DNA of 64,000 nucleotides from Streptomyces sp. SID12488 (GCF_010548275.1 NZ_JAAGLT010000011.1:186001-250000); one strand, 5' to 3'. Shown: positions 15,939-24,889, numbered from the stretch's first letter. Numbers and translations are program-made. Notes: a model not told the origin generated them from the letters alone.

Positions 15939-16988
15939 TCAGAAGGTCAGCACCCCCCGCGCCACCCGCCCCGCCTCCGCGTCCCCGACCGCCTTCTCGA
16001 AGTCCTCGACCGGATATGTCTCGGTCACCAACTCGTCGAGCAGCAGCCGCCCTTCGCGGTACAGGTCGGCGTAGAGCGGGATGTCCCGCTGGGGGCGGGA
16101 GGAGCCGTAGCGGCAGCCGAGGATCGACTTGTCCAGGAACATCGACGAGACGACGAAGGACGCCTCCGCCGTGGCCGAGGGGACACCGAGCAGGACCGCC
16201 TGGCCGTGCCGGTCGAGCAAGTCGACTGCCTGGCGGATGAGTTCGACCCTGCCGACGCACTCGAAGACATGGTCCGCGCCCGTCGGCAGCACCTCCCGCA
16301 CACCCTCCGTCGAGGTCAGGAAGTGGGTTGCGCCGAACCGCCGCGCCATCGCCTCCTTCGCCGGGTTGGCGTCCACGGCGACGATCCGTGCGGCGCCCGC
16401 GATCCGCGCGCCCTGGAGGACGTTCAGCCCGACCCCGCCCGTACCGATCACCACGACGCTGTCCCCGCGGTCCACCCGGGCCCGGTTGAGCACGGCGCCC
16501 ACTCCGGTCAGCACCCCGCACCCGATGAGCGCGGCCGACGGCATCGGGATGTCCTTCGGGATGCGTACCGCCTGGACGGCCTTCACCACCGTGCGTTCCG
16601 CGAAGGCCGAGTTGGACGCGAACTGGAACACCGGCCGCCCGCCCCGCGTGAACGGTCTCCCCGGCCGCCCGATCGACTGCCGGCACATGGTCGGCCGCCC
16701 CCGGTCGCACTCCGCGCACGCACCACAGTTGGCGAGCGTCGACAGAGCCACATGGTCCCCGGGCACCACATGCGTGACACCGGCCCCGACGGCCTCCACC
16801 ACACCCGCGCCCTCATGGCCGAGCACGACAGGCACGGGGAAGGGGATGGTCCCGTCCACCACGGACAGGTCGCTGTGGCACAGCCCCGCCGCCGAGATCG
16901 CGACCAGCACCTCCCCGGCTCCCGGATCCCTCACCTCCAGATCGTCGACGACCTGGATCTGCTTACCGTCGAACAGCACACCGCGCAT
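15939..16988 (-). CDS. Zn-dependent alcohol dehydrogenase (MDR superfamily)
   Basis: 349 residues. Catalytic zinc ligands are Cys37 (GLCHSD), His58-Glu59 (LGHEGAGVVE) and a later Cys; the structural zinc loop is CGACAECDRGRPTMC; the NAD-binding motif is VVVIGTGGVGLNVLQGA. It closely follows the class III-like MDR branch that oxidises alcohols or aldehydes of CoA-pathway intermediates. The ATG overlaps the stop of the upstream acyl-CoA dehydrogenase (TGATG), so they are co-translated. Third gene of the SDR-ACAD-ADH unit behind operator site 5. A longer upstream frame is a shadow of the ACAD gene. Confidence 0.92.
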   Translation of the reverse strand: MRGVLFDGKQIQVVDDLEVRDPGAGEVLVAISAAGLCHSDLSVVDGTIPFPVPVVLGHEGAGVVEAVGAGVTHVVPGDHVALSTLANCGACAECDRGRPTMCRQSIGRPGRPFTRGGRPVFQFASNSAFAERTVVKAVQAVRIPKDIPMPSAALIGCGVLTGVGAVLNRARVDRGDSVVVIGTGGVGLNVLQGARIAGAARIVAVDANPAKEAMARRFGATHFLTSTEGVREVLPTGADHVFECVGRVELIRQAVDLLDRHGQAVLLGVPSATAEASFVVSSMFLDKSILGCRYGSSRPQRDIPLYADLYREGRLLLDELVTETYPVEDFEKAVGDAEAGRVARGVLTF

Positions 16989-18139
16989 CAGACGACTCCC
17001 TTGGGCTCCCTGGGCAGACCGAGCACGCGCTCGGCGATGATCGTGCGCTGGATCTGGTCGGAGCCGCCGTAGATCGTGTCGGCCCGGGAGAACATGAACA
17101 GGTGCTGCGCGTCGTCGAGTTCGTACGGCGCCCCGGCCGACCACTCCGTCGGCCCGACCCCGGCCTCCGCGCCCCGCACGAGCATCGCCAGCTCCCCCAG
17201 CCGCTGATGCCACCCGCCCCACAGCAGCTTGGCCACGCTCGGCGCCCCGGCGTCCCCCGAACCGCCCAGTGTGCGCAGGGCGTTCCAGCGCATCACCCGC
17301 AACTCGGCCCACTGCCGCACAAGTCGCTCCCGTACGACGGGATCGGCCACCGCGCCACTGTCGACGGCCGCCCGGACCACACGTCCCAACTCCCCTGCGA
17401 ACCCGATCTGTTGGGCGAGCGTGGACACCCCCCGCTCGAACCCGAGGAGACTCATCGCGACGCTCCAGCCGGCGCCCTCGCCGCCGACGAGGTGCTCCGC
17501 GCGCGCGTGGGCCCCGTCGAAGAAGACCTCGTTGAATTCGCTGGTCCCGGTCAGCTGCCGGATCGGCCGGACCTCGATCCGCCCCGGCTGGTCCATCGGA
17601 ACGAGCAGAAAACTGAGCCCGTGATGACGCACCGACCCCGCTTCCGTACGGGCGAGCACGAAGCACCAGTCCGCCTCATGAGCGAGGGACGTCCAGATCT
17701 TCTGTCCGGTGATCCGGTACGTGCCGTCAGTGGCCCGCTCGGCCTTCGTGCTCACCCCGGCGAGGTCGGACCCCGCCCCGGGCTCGCTGTACCCCTGACA
17801 CCAGAGCTCCTCGCCCGCCGCGACCGGCGGCAGAAACCGGGCACGCTGCTCATCGGTACCGTGCGCGAGGAGCGTCGGAGCGAGCAGATTCTCCCCGATG
17901 TGCCCGGACCGCGTCGGCGCCCCCGACCGGGCGTACTCCTCGGCCCAGACGACCTGTTGGGTAAGACTCGCGGCCCGATTCCCGAACCCGGACTCCCCCC
18001 ACGAAAGCCCGATCCACCCGGCCTTCCCAAGAATCCGCTCCCAACTACGCCGATCAAGAGCCCCATCAACATGCCCACCAAGCCAACTCCGGGCTTCCGC
18101 CCGAAACTCCTCATCACCGACGCTGACCCCAAAGTCCAC
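16988..18139 (-). CDS. Acyl-CoA dehydrogenase, large-subunit type
   Basis: 383 residues with the ACAD fold: EELWCQGYSEPGAGSDLAGVSTKA (FAD and substrate loop), RITGQKIWTSLAHEADWCFVLART, FERGVSTLAQQIGFAGEL and a C-terminal IYGGSDQIQRTIIAERVLGLPRE. At the position of the MCAD catalytic Glu (YEGT) it has Gly (YGGS), as in ACADs that take the base from another helix or from a partner subunit. The sequence resembles FadE subunits of steroid-degrading alpha2beta2 enzymes, but no small subunit is adjacent. The GTG start follows GGAGAGG. It lies 109 bases after the SDR gene. Confidence 0.9.
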   Translation of the reverse strand: MDFGVSVGDEEFRAEARSWLGGHVDGALDRRSWERILGKAGWIGLSWGESGFGNRAASLTQQVVWAEEYARSGAPTRSGHIGENLLAPTLLAHGTDEQRARFLPPVAAGEELWCQGYSEPGAGSDLAGVSTKAERATDGTYRITGQKIWTSLAHEADWCFVLARTEAGSVRHHGLSFLLVPMDQPGRIEVRPIRQLTGTSEFNEVFFDGAHARAEHLVGGEGAGWSVAMSLLGFERGVSTLAQQIGFAGELGRVVRAAVDSGAVADPVVRERLVRQWAELRVMRWNALRTLGGSGDAGAPSVAKLLWGGWHQRLGELAMLVRGAEAGVGPTEWSAGAPYELDDAQHLFMFSRADTIYGGSDQIQRTIIAERVLGLPREPKGVV

Positions 18140-18180
18140 AGACCTCTCCTCTCAACACCGGCGCCCACACACACCCACCC

Positions 18181-18220
18181 AGGGGCGCGGGGAACTGCGC
18201 GACAAGCCACAGGCGGCCCG
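18181..18220. repeat. Dispersed Streptomyces intergenic repeat, copy 1
   Basis: AGGGGCGCGGGGAACTGCGC followed by GACAAGCCACAGGCGGCCCG lies between the SDR and ACAD genes. It is the reverse complement of the element at 38.86 kb and is found in many Streptomyces gaps. Confidence 0.75.
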
Positions 18221-18248
18221 CACCCGCCAAACCACCCGCACCCCCGAG

Positions 18249-19163
18249 CTACTGGGCGTTGGGCCGATCCCCATCCCGCGCGGCACGCTCCATCTCCTCC
18301 AACCGCACAAGCATCGGCATCGGATCCACCCCCACAGACCCCGGCAGAAACTCCGCGATCCGATCAGGCGTCCAACCGCCGGAGGCGTACGCCGCCCGCA
18401 ACTCCCTCGGCTGCGCCCACACCGCGATCTTCGGCCCCGCGACCGTGTACACCTGCCCGGTGATCCGCTGCTCCTTCGCCCGGTCGGACAGCAGATACAC
18501 GACCAGGGCCGCCACATCCTCCGGCTCCCCGATCTCCGCCAGCTCCATGGGCACGTTCGCCGACATCCGCGTACGCGCGACCGGTGCCACCGCGTTGGCG
18601 GTCACCCCGTACTTGTGGAGCCCCAGCGCGGCGCTCCGTACGAGCGAGATGATCCCGCCCTTCGCGGCGCTGTAGTTGGCCTGTGACACCGACCCCTGGT
18701 GGTTGCCGCTGGTGAAGCCGATGAGCGTCCCGGCCCGCTGCTTCCGCATGACCGCGGACGCCGCCCGGAACACGGTGAACGTGCCCTTCAGGTGAGTGGC
18801 GACGACCGGATCCCATTCCTCCTCGGACATGTTGAACAGCATCCGCTCGCGCAGGATCCCGGCGACGCACACGACACCGTCCAGGCGCCCGTACGACGAC
18901 AGCGCCACGTCCACGACCCGCTGGCCGCCGGCCATGGTGGACACGTCGTCGGCGACTGCGACCGCCTCGCCGCCCGCCGCCTCGATCTCCTTGACGATGC
19001 CCTCGGCGATCTCGCTCGTCGGCGAGGCGCCGTCGATGGAGACGCCGTAGTCGTTGACGACGACCCGCGCTCCCTCGGCCGCCGCGCCCAGCGCCACCGC
19101 CCGGCCGATCCCCCGGCCCGCGCCCGTCACGGCGACGACCTTTCCTGCCAAGAAGTTCCCCAC
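18249..19163 (-). CDS. Short-chain dehydrogenase/reductase, MFE-2-like
   Basis: 304 residues. Cofactor motif TGAGRGIG at residues 13-20 and catalytic Y164-x3-K168 with Ser152. The VVVNDYGVSIDGASPTSEIAEGIVKEIEAAGGEAVA stretch is typical of the hydroxyacyl-CoA dehydrogenase domain of MFE-2/17beta-HSD4 and of mycobacterial steroid-pathway SDRs, with the 50-residue C-terminal extension after the usual VAGP end. Likely oxidises a 3-hydroxyacyl-CoA. First gene of the minus-strand unit SDR-ACAD-ADH, divergent from the cyclase across operator site 5. Confidence 0.9.
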   Translation of the reverse strand: MGNFLAGKVVAVTGAGRGIGRAVALGAAAEGARVVVNDYGVSIDGASPTSEIAEGIVKEIEAAGGEAVAVADDVSTMAGGQRVVDVALSSYGRLDGVVCVAGILRERMLFNMSEEEWDPVVATHLKGTFTVFRAASAVMRKQRAGTLIGFTSGNHQGSVSQANYSAAKGGIISLVRSAALGLHKYGVTANAVAPVARTRMSANVPMELAEIGEPEDVAALVVYLLSDRAKEQRITGQVYTVAGPKIAVWAQPRELRAAYASGGWTPDRIAEFLPGSVGVDPMPMLVRLEEMERAARDGDRPNAQ

Positions 19164-19185
19164 GTCCGGCCCCTTCCCGCGGTTT

Positions 19186-19200
19186 CTGACGGACCGTTAG
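19186..19200. promoter_or_regulatory. Operator palindrome, regulon site 5
   Basis: CTGACG-GAC-CGTTAG, one mismatch to the perfect palindrome. It lies 22 bases from the SDR start and 70 from the cyclase start, in a divergent promoter gap. Confidence 0.7.
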
Positions 19201-19269
19201 ATTTTATGTCCCGGCGGATATCCGGAGGCAAGCCCCGGGAGCGACCGGACTCCAGGAAGGACCGGACTC

Positions 19270-20205
19270 ATGTCATTGCCGGCCGAGTTCCACGCCATCG
19301 CCAAACGCGTGAACAACTGGGGGCGTTGGGGGGCGGACGACGAGATCGGCACCCTCAATCTCATCACCGACGCCGTCGTACGCGCCGCCGCCGCGACCGT
19401 CCGCACGGGCCGTCGCGTCCCCCTCGCCCTCCCGCTCCAGCAGGACGGCGTCCAGACGGGCGCGATTCCGGGCCGGGTGAACCCCGTGCACGCCATGGTC
19501 CAGATCAACCAGGAGATATTCGGGCCGCCGGGCGGCGGAACCGTCGCGACCAGCGACGACGTCGTGACCCTGGGACTCCAGTGCGCGACCCACTGGGACG
19601 CCCTCGCGCACGCCTCCCACTCCGGGAGGCTCTACAACGGGCGTCCGGCGGCGACGATCACGGCCCACGCCGGCGCCGAGTTCGTCGGCATCGACAAGGC
19701 TCGGCACATCGTCTCGCGCGGGGTGCTGCTGGACGTGGCCCGCGCGCGGGGCGTCGACCGGCTCGACGGGGGGCACGCGGTCACCCCGGAGGACCTGGAC
19801 GCGGCGGAGGAGCTGGCGGGCACGCGCGTGCGTGCCGGTGACATCGTGCTCGTACGGACCGGGCAGATCCAGGTGTACCTGGCCGGGGACAAGCACGCGT
19901 ACATGTATCCCTCGCCGGGACTGTCGATCCGTACACCGGAGTGGTTCCACGCGCGGGATGTCGCGGCGGTCGCGAACGACACGCTCACCTTTGAGATATT
20001 TCCGCCAGAATCGAATGATCTGTGGCTGCCCGTACACGCGCTCGACCTGGTGGAGATGGGGATGCCGCAGGGCCAGAACTGGAATCTCGAAAAGTTGTCC
20101 ACAGCCTGTGGACAAGAAAACCGGTACGAGTTCCTGCTGTCGGCGACACCGGAACCGTTCACGGGCGCCACGGGCAGTCCCGTGGCGCCCGTGGCCGTCC
20201 TCTAA
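19270..20205 (+). CDS. Cyclase-family metal hydrolase (kynurenine formamidase-like)
   Basis: 311 residues. It has the cyclase-family core: RWGADDEIGTLNLITDAVV, CATHWDALAHASHSGRLYNG (the H-W-D-x3-H metal-binding variant of HxGTHxDxPxH), GVLLDVARARGVDRLDGGHAVTPEDL, and GDIVLVRTGQ. The family hydrolyses amides, lactones or cyclic intermediates with a divalent metal. It diverges from the SDR operon and shares operator site 5, so it probably acts in the same pathway. The last codons lie inside a strong hairpin (20160-20193). Confidence 0.85.
   Translation: MSLPAEFHAIAKRVNNWGRWGADDEIGTLNLITDAVVRAAAATVRTGRRVPLALPLQQDGVQTGAIPGRVNPVHAMVQINQEIFGPPGGGTVATSDDVVTLGLQCATHWDALAHASHSGRLYNGRPAATITAHAGAEFVGIDKARHIVSRGVLLDVARARGVDRLDGGHAVTPEDLDAAEELAGTRVRAGDIVLVRTGQIQVYLAGDKHAYMYPSPGLSIRTPEWFHARDVAAVANDTLTFEIFPPESNDLWLPVHALDLVEMGMPQGQNWNLEKLSTACGQENRYEFLLSATPEPFTGATGSPVAPVAVL
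20160..20193 (+). terminator. Hairpin terminator embedded in the last codons of the cyclase gene
   Basis: A perfect 15-bp stem, CACGGGCGCCACGGG with CCCGTGGCGCCCGTG, around the loop CAGT, ends 9 bases before the stop codon region at 20203. It encodes the FTGATGSPVAPVAV end of the protein. Confidence 0.75.
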
Positions 20206-20575
20206 CCCCCCGACCCTGCCGGCCGGCGGCGCGCCATTGCCCACCCCAAGTACGGCATCGCGCGCCGCCTCCCGCCTTCGGCGTTCCCACTCCGCCCCCC
20301 ACCCCTGAAGGAGCCGACGCCGAACACACGAACCGCACTCGCCGAGGGCCCCGTCACCGAACCCTCGCCGTCCCCTCACGGCGGATCGCGCTGAAACAAG
20401 CGTGTTCACGCGGTCACGTCACGTCAACACCCGTTCGGGGATTTATCGCTTACGCACCTTTTGCGACAACCGCGCACGGGGGCACACCCCGGCGCACCGC
20501 ACCGCACCAGGCCCACGAACCCGGACATTTCTGCACCCGTGCCCCGCCGAGCGCCGCATCGGCAGGACTTCCGGA
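20206..20575. other. Gap between convergent cyclase and ATPase genes
   Basis: 370 bases with no supported gene. The cyclase terminator precedes it. A GAACAAGCGTGTTC near-palindrome lies around 20392-20405. Nothing else is clear. Confidence 0.4.
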
Positions 20576-21124
20576 TCAGACGGCTTCGTACGCCGCCATG
20601 CCCCCGTACGCGGACGAAGTACCGGCGGTGGCGGCCGTGACAGCCGCCGCGACCACCGGGGCGGCGACCGAACTCCCGCTTCCACACGGCACCGGAGCCG
20701 GACAGCGGTCCAGTTCGCACCAGATGCGCTTGCCGACACCCTCGGTGCTCCACCCCCACCGGTCGGCGAGCCCGTCGACCAGCTCCAGCCCGCGCCCGTT
20801 GGTCTCGTCGCCCTCGGCATGCCGGGGCACGGGGGGACAGGGGCTCAGGTCGACGACCTCCAGCCGCACGAGCCCGCCGGCCACGCCCCCGGCGCCGGAC
20901 CGCGGTCCGCTCACACCCTCGAACGACAGCCGCAGCAACGCCGGACACCCGGTGTGCACCACCGCGTTGGTGACCAGCTCGGAGACGAGGAGGATCAGCG
21001 TCTCGGCCAGCGGCTCGTCGTCCGCCACCCCGGACCCGGCAAGCCGGGACCGCGCCCATCTCCGGGCCCGCCCCACCTCTGCGGGGTCGGGCCGGATCTC
21101 CAGCTGCACTTGAAGCACCTGCAC
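20576..21124 (-). CDS. Anti-sigma-factor-type ATP-binding protein (HATPase_c, RsbW-like)
   Basis: 182 residues. It has the GHKL N-box (LLVSELVTNAVVHT) and G-boxes (LVRLEVVDLSPCPP; ETNGRGLELVDGLADRWGW). These small single-domain ATPases act as anti-sigma kinases or partners of WhiJ/DUF397 and STAS proteins and are numerous in Streptomyces. The C-terminal 35 residues are an Ala/Val/Ser-rich tail. A STAS partner is at 27.3 kb, but there is no evidence that they work together. Confidence 0.88.
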   Translation of the reverse strand: MQVLQVQLEIRPDPAEVGRARRWARSRLAGSGVADDEPLAETLILLVSELVTNAVVHTGCPALLRLSFEGVSGPRSGAGGVAGGLVRLEVVDLSPCPPVPRHAEGDETNGRGLELVDGLADRWGWSTEGVGKRIWCELDRCPAPVPCGSGSSVAAPVVAAAVTAATAGTSSAYGGMAAYEAV

Positions 21125-21638
21125 CGCTCACACCATCCGAACCGGCGGACACATCGCCTCGCGCCGCACGAGGGCCACGATCGTAGCCATTTTCTGCATG
21201 CCCAGAACAACGGTTGGGCCAACGGCCAGATCGGGGATCACGGAACGTGATTCCCTTACGAGAAAGCATGGTTGACGTACAGTCACGCCAACAAGCGCTT
21301 CGGGCATATTCCAACGCGAAGGAGTACGCCTGCGGCATACTGTGCGACGCTCACCGCGGGGAGTCGAACAGGCGGGTGAGGAACTCCGATCCGCCCCACG
21401 AGCGGCGCACACCGCCGAATCCGGGGCCGCCTCAGGGGCAACACCGGGATGGCTCGACCTCGGAACCACTCGCATGCCACAGAAGGTACCGGAGCGAACA
21501 CGTGACTCCGGGCCGTGACGAGTCGCTCGTAGGACACAACCCGGTATCGACGTTCAGTGATCTCACAACAGCTCGGTCACATTTCGATCGCGCCACGATC
21601 GGCGACACCAATCCGGCCAGTCCGGCTCCGGCCGCCGG
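21125..21638. other. Long non-coding gap upstream of the RsbW-like gene
   Basis: 514 bases. A plus-strand frame from an ATG at 21269 runs through it into the antisense of the ACAD gene, but its composition is not gene-like. The region is less GC-rich than its surroundings near 21190-21350, fitting a promoter for the minus-strand ATPase gene. No clear operator. Confidence 0.4.
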
Positions 21639-22553
21639 TCAGCGCGCCTCGACCAGTAACGCGGCGGCGAGCACCTCCTCACACTCCGTCACCGAGCCGG
21701 GCCGCCGGGCCCGTAGCCACGCCCGCTTCAGATACAGATGGACGTCCGACTCCCAGGTGAAGCCCATCCCACCGTGCACCTGCAGGCAGTCGCGGGCCCC
21801 GCGCACGGCGGCCTCGTCGGCAAGCAGCCGGGCCGCCGCGATGTCCGCCGGATCGACGGTGACGGCAGCCGCGTACACCGCCGCCCGCGCCACCTCGACC
21901 CGCACCAGGATCCCGGCGCACAGCTGCTGCACCGCCTGGAAGGCCCCGATCGGCCGCCCGAACTGCTCACGGGTCCGGGCGTGTTGCGCGGCCAGCTCAC
22001 ACACCCGGGCGGCGGTACCGAGCTGTTCGGCGGCGGTGAGGAGTGAGGTCAGGAGTACGTCCGTACGGTCGCCGGAGTCCGGATCGGCCACCCGGTGAAG
22101 GGGCGTGAGCGGATCCACCGACCGCATGGGCACCGCCCCGGCCGCGTCCCCTCGTACGACGTCGGCCGCCTCCAGCCACTCCACCACGCCGCCGGCGTCG
22201 ACGACGGTCACCACCGCTTCCCCCGTCGCCGCCCCCGGCACCTCCCCCGCCGCGAGATGCGTGGCGATCAGCGGGCCCGGCAGCAGTACGCGGCCCGCCT
22301 CCTCGAACGCCAACACCGCCTCGGGCAGCCCGAGTCCGACCCCGCCCGCCGCCTCCGGCAACCGCAGCGAGAAGAACCCGGCGGTCCCCAGCTCCCGCCA
22401 CAGCCCACGGTCCAGCTCGGGTATCCCAGGTGTCCCGCGTACCTCCTCGACCTCCATGGCCGCCCGCAGCCGCTCGCGCCCGAACCGCGCCGCCAGCAGC
22501 CCTCGTACGCCCGCCCGCAACGCCCGCTGGTCTTCTGTGAGTTGAAAACGCAT
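21639..22553 (-). CDS. Acyl-CoA dehydrogenase, small subunit of an alpha2beta2 pair, with TTA codon
   Basis: 304 residues, about 75 shorter than a usual ACAD. The N-terminal helical domain (FQLTEDQRALRAGVRGLLAARFG) and C-terminal helical domain (REQFGRPIGAFQAVQQLCAGILVRVEVARAAVYAA; CLQVHGGMGFTWESDVHLYLKRAWL) are kept, but the middle beta domain is degenerate and lacks the FAD loop. This matches the small partner in heterotetrameric ACADs such as ChsE1-ChsE2, where the GMGFTWE segment contributes to FAD binding. The stop-proximal Leu codon at 21657-21659 is TTA on the coding strand. Starts 9 bases after the large-subunit gene. Confidence 0.88.
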   Translation of the reverse strand: MRFQLTEDQRALRAGVRGLLAARFGRERLRAAMEVEEVRGTPGIPELDRGLWRELGTAGFFSLRLPEAAGGVGLGLPEAVLAFEEAGRVLLPGPLIATHLAAGEVPGAATGEAVVTVVDAGGVVEWLEAADVVRGDAAGAVPMRSVDPLTPLHRVADPDSGDRTDVLLTSLLTAAEQLGTAARVCELAAQHARTREQFGRPIGAFQAVQQLCAGILVRVEVARAAVYAAAVTVDPADIAAARLLADEAAVRGARDCLQVHGGMGFTWESDVHLYLKRAWLRARRPGSVTECEEVLAAALLVEAR

Positions 22554-22562
22554 GTGCGAATG

Positions 22563-23696
22563 TCACCGTCCTTTCGGCAGCCCGAGAACGCGTTCGGCCA
22601 CGATGCTGTGCTGGATCTGGGAGGTGCCGGCGGCGATGGTGTACGACAGTGAGGACAACCGGTCGAGCACCCAGGGCTGTTCGGGATCCAGCGCCGCACC
22701 GCCCTCCCCCAGGACCTCGGCGGCAGCCTCGTACAACTCCTGCCGGGCGTGCGAGTACCGCAGCTTGAAGACCGACCCGCCGACCCCGGGCACTCCCTCG
22801 CTCGCCCCGCTCACGTTCCACTGCGTCAGCCGCCACAGCGCCCGGAAGTCGGCGTTCAGCCGCCCGAGCCGCCGCCGCAGTACGGGGTCGTCCCAGCGCC
22901 CGTTCTCCCGCGCCGCCAGGGCGAGTTCGCCCAGCACCCGGCGGCAGGCGACGACCTCCCCGACGAACGCCGTACCGCGCTCGAAGGACAGCGTCACCAT
23001 CGTCACGCGCCAGCCGTCGTTCTCCTCGCCGACCCGGTTGCCGACCGGCACCCGGACCTCGTCGAGGAAGACCTCGGCGAACTCGTTCGACCCGGCGAGC
23101 GTGCGCAGCGGCCGTACGGTGATGCCCGGCGCGTCCATGGGCATGGCGAGCCAGGTGATCCCGCGGTGCTTGGGCGCGTCCGGGTCCGTCCGCACCAACA
23201 GCTCGCACCAGTCGGCGACTTCGGCGTGCGAGGTCCAGATTTTCGACCCGCTCACCACGTAGTTGTCGCCGTCGCGCCGCGCGCGGGTGCGCAGCGCCGC
23301 GAGGTCGGAGCCGGCGTCCGGTTCACTGAACCCCTGGCACCAGACCTCCTCACCACGCAGCACCGGCGGCAGCCAACGGGCCTTCTGCTCCTCGGTCCCC
23401 TCGGCGGCGATGGTCGGGCCGGCGTGCAGCAGTCCGACGAAGTTCGCGCCGACGTAGGGCGCACCCGCCTTCTCCGTCTCCTCCAGGAAGATCATCCGTA
23501 CGGCGGGGTCGGCGCCCCAGTGGACCTCGCCGTACCCGGCGTCGTACAGCGTCCGCTGCCAGCCGAGGTCGTACGCGCGCCGCCCCGGCCAGTCGTCGGG
23601 CGAGGGCTTCGCCGGCAGCGAGGGGAGCGCCTTGGCCAGCCACTCCCTCAACCGCGCGCGGAACTCAGCCTCTTGGGGAGTGTCTGAGAGGTCCAC
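22563..23696 (-). CDS. Acyl-CoA dehydrogenase, large subunit of the pair
   Basis: 377 residues. Motifs: EEVWCQGFSEPDAGSDLAALRTRA, YVVSGSKIWTSHAEVADWCELLVRT, FERGTAFVGEVVACRRVLGEL and TIAAGTSQIQHSIVAERVLGLPKG. The MCAD catalytic Glu position holds Ala (AAGTSQIQ), consistent with the alternative base used in alpha2beta2 enzymes. The GTG start overlaps the amidohydrolase stop by three bases (TAGTG). Together with the downstream small subunit it is predicted to dehydrogenate a bulky acyl-CoA, as the steroid FadE pairs do. The substrate is unknown. Confidence 0.9.
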   Translation of the reverse strand: MDLSDTPQEAEFRARLREWLAKALPSLPAKPSPDDWPGRRAYDLGWQRTLYDAGYGEVHWGADPAVRMIFLEETEKAGAPYVGANFVGLLHAGPTIAAEGTEEQKARWLPPVLRGEEVWCQGFSEPDAGSDLAALRTRARRDGDNYVVSGSKIWTSHAEVADWCELLVRTDPDAPKHRGITWLAMPMDAPGITVRPLRTLAGSNEFAEVFLDEVRVPVGNRVGEENDGWRVTMVTLSFERGTAFVGEVVACRRVLGELALAARENGRWDDPVLRRRLGRLNADFRALWRLTQWNVSGASEGVPGVGGSVFKLRYSHARQELYEAAAEVLGEGGAALDPEQPWVLDRLSSLSYTIAAGTSQIQHSIVAERVLGLPKGR

Positions 23697-24889
23697 TACT
23701 TGTCCAGGTCGAGGCCGAGCATGCGGATGGCGTTGCCGCGCATCAGCTTGTAGACGGTCTCGTCGTCGAGGCCCTTCATATGGTCGAGGGCGACCTCCTT
23801 GGTGTGCGGGAAGGTCGAGTCGACGTGCGGGTAGTCGGTCTCGAAGGTGGCGTTGTCCCGGCCGACGACGTCGATCGAGGCGACGCCGTGCTTGTCGCGG
23901 AAGAAGCAGCAGAAGATCTGCCGGTAGTAGTACGTCGATGGGGGTTCGGGGATCAGATCCCTGACCCCGCCCCACGCTCGGTGCTCTTCCCACACGTCGT
24001 CGGCGCGCTCGAGTGCGTACGGGATCCAGCCCATCTGCCCTTCGCTGTAGGCGAGTTTGAGCGTCGGGAACTTCACCAGGACCCCGGAGAAGAGGAAGTC
24101 CATCATCGACGCCATCGCGTTGTTGAAGCTCAGCGAGGCCTGTACGGCGGGCGGCGCGTCCGGGGAGGCGGCGGGCATCTGGCTGCTGCTGCCGATGTGC
24201 ATGTTGACGACCGTCCCGGTCTCCTCGCACACCGCGAAGAACGGGTCCCAGTAGCCGGAGTGGATCGACGGCAGTCCGAGGTGCGTCGGGATCTCGGAGA
24301 ACGTGACCGCCCGTACCCCGCGTGCCGCGTTGCGCCGGATCTCCGCGACCGCCAACTCGATGTCCCACAGCGGGATCAGGCACAGCGGGATCAGCCGGCC
24401 GCCGCTGTCGCCGCACCACTCCTCCACCATCCAGTCGTTGTAGGCGCGCACGCACGCCAGCGCGACCTCCTTGTCGTGGGCCTCGGCGAAGGTCTGCCCG
24501 CAGAACCTCGGGAAGGTGGGGAAGCAGAGCGAGCCCTCGACGTGGTTGAGGTCCATGTCCGCGAGCCGGGCCTTGGGGTCCCAGCAGCCGCGCCGCATCT
24601 GCTCGCGCGTGATGCCGTCGAGGGTCATCTCGTCCCGGGAGAACCCGACGGCCGCGATGATCCGCTTGTACGGGAACTGCAGGTCCTCGTACTGCCACCA
24701 GTCGGTGACCGGGCCCTCGGGGTCGGTCGTGATCCGGTATTTGCCGCCCACGTAGGCGAGTTCGCCGATGCCGGCGGTGAAGGACTTCGGCCCCTTGTCC
24801 CGGTACTTGGCCGGCAGCCAGGTCTCGAAGAGGTGCGCGGGTTCGATCACGTGGTCGTCGACGCTGATGATGCGGGGCAGTTCGGTCAT
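23696..24889 (-). CDS. Amidohydrolase family (ACMSD-like TIM barrel)
   Basis: 397 residues. It begins IISVDDHVIEPAHLFETWLP, the D-x-H metal-binding start of the amidohydrolase-2 family, continues with NMHIGSSSQMP (His) and ends with ETDYPHVDSTFPHTKEVALDHMKGL (metal-binding Asp). Relatives hydrolyse or decarboxylate ring-cleavage products and are frequent in actinobacterial acyl-CoA gene clusters. Starts at the 24889 ATG with GGAGGGGA upstream. First gene of an operon with the ACAD pair, behind operator site 6 and divergent from the CoA ligase. Confidence 0.9.
   Translation of the reverse strand: MTELPRIISVDDHVIEPAHLFETWLPAKYRDKGPKSFTAGIGELAYVGGKYRITTDPEGPVTDWWQYEDLQFPYKRIIAAVGFSRDEMTLDGITREQMRRGCWDPKARLADMDLNHVEGSLCFPTFPRFCGQTFAEAHDKEVALACVRAYNDWMVEEWCGDSGGRLIPLCLIPLWDIELAVAEIRRNAARGVRAVTFSEIPTHLGLPSIHSGYWDPFFAVCEETGTVVNMHIGSSSQMPAASPDAPPAVQASLSFNNAMASMMDFLFSGVLVKFPTLKLAYSEGQMGWIPYALERADDVWEEHRAWGGVRDLIPEPPSTYYYRQIFCCFFRDKHGVASIDVVGRDNATFETDYPHVDSTFPHTKEVALDHMKGLDDETVYKLMRGNAIRMLGLDLDK

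Noticed and set aside
15939..17666. Long 575-codon version of the Zn-ADH gene
   Set aside because: The first 226 codons are an antisense-like shadow of the ACAD gene; the real start is the TGATG junction at 16988.
21269..22098. Plus-strand frame beginning MVDVQSRQQALRAYSNAK
   Set aside because: The first part looks slightly protein-like, but it continues into the antisense of the small ACAD gene and has no recognisable domain or stop before it.
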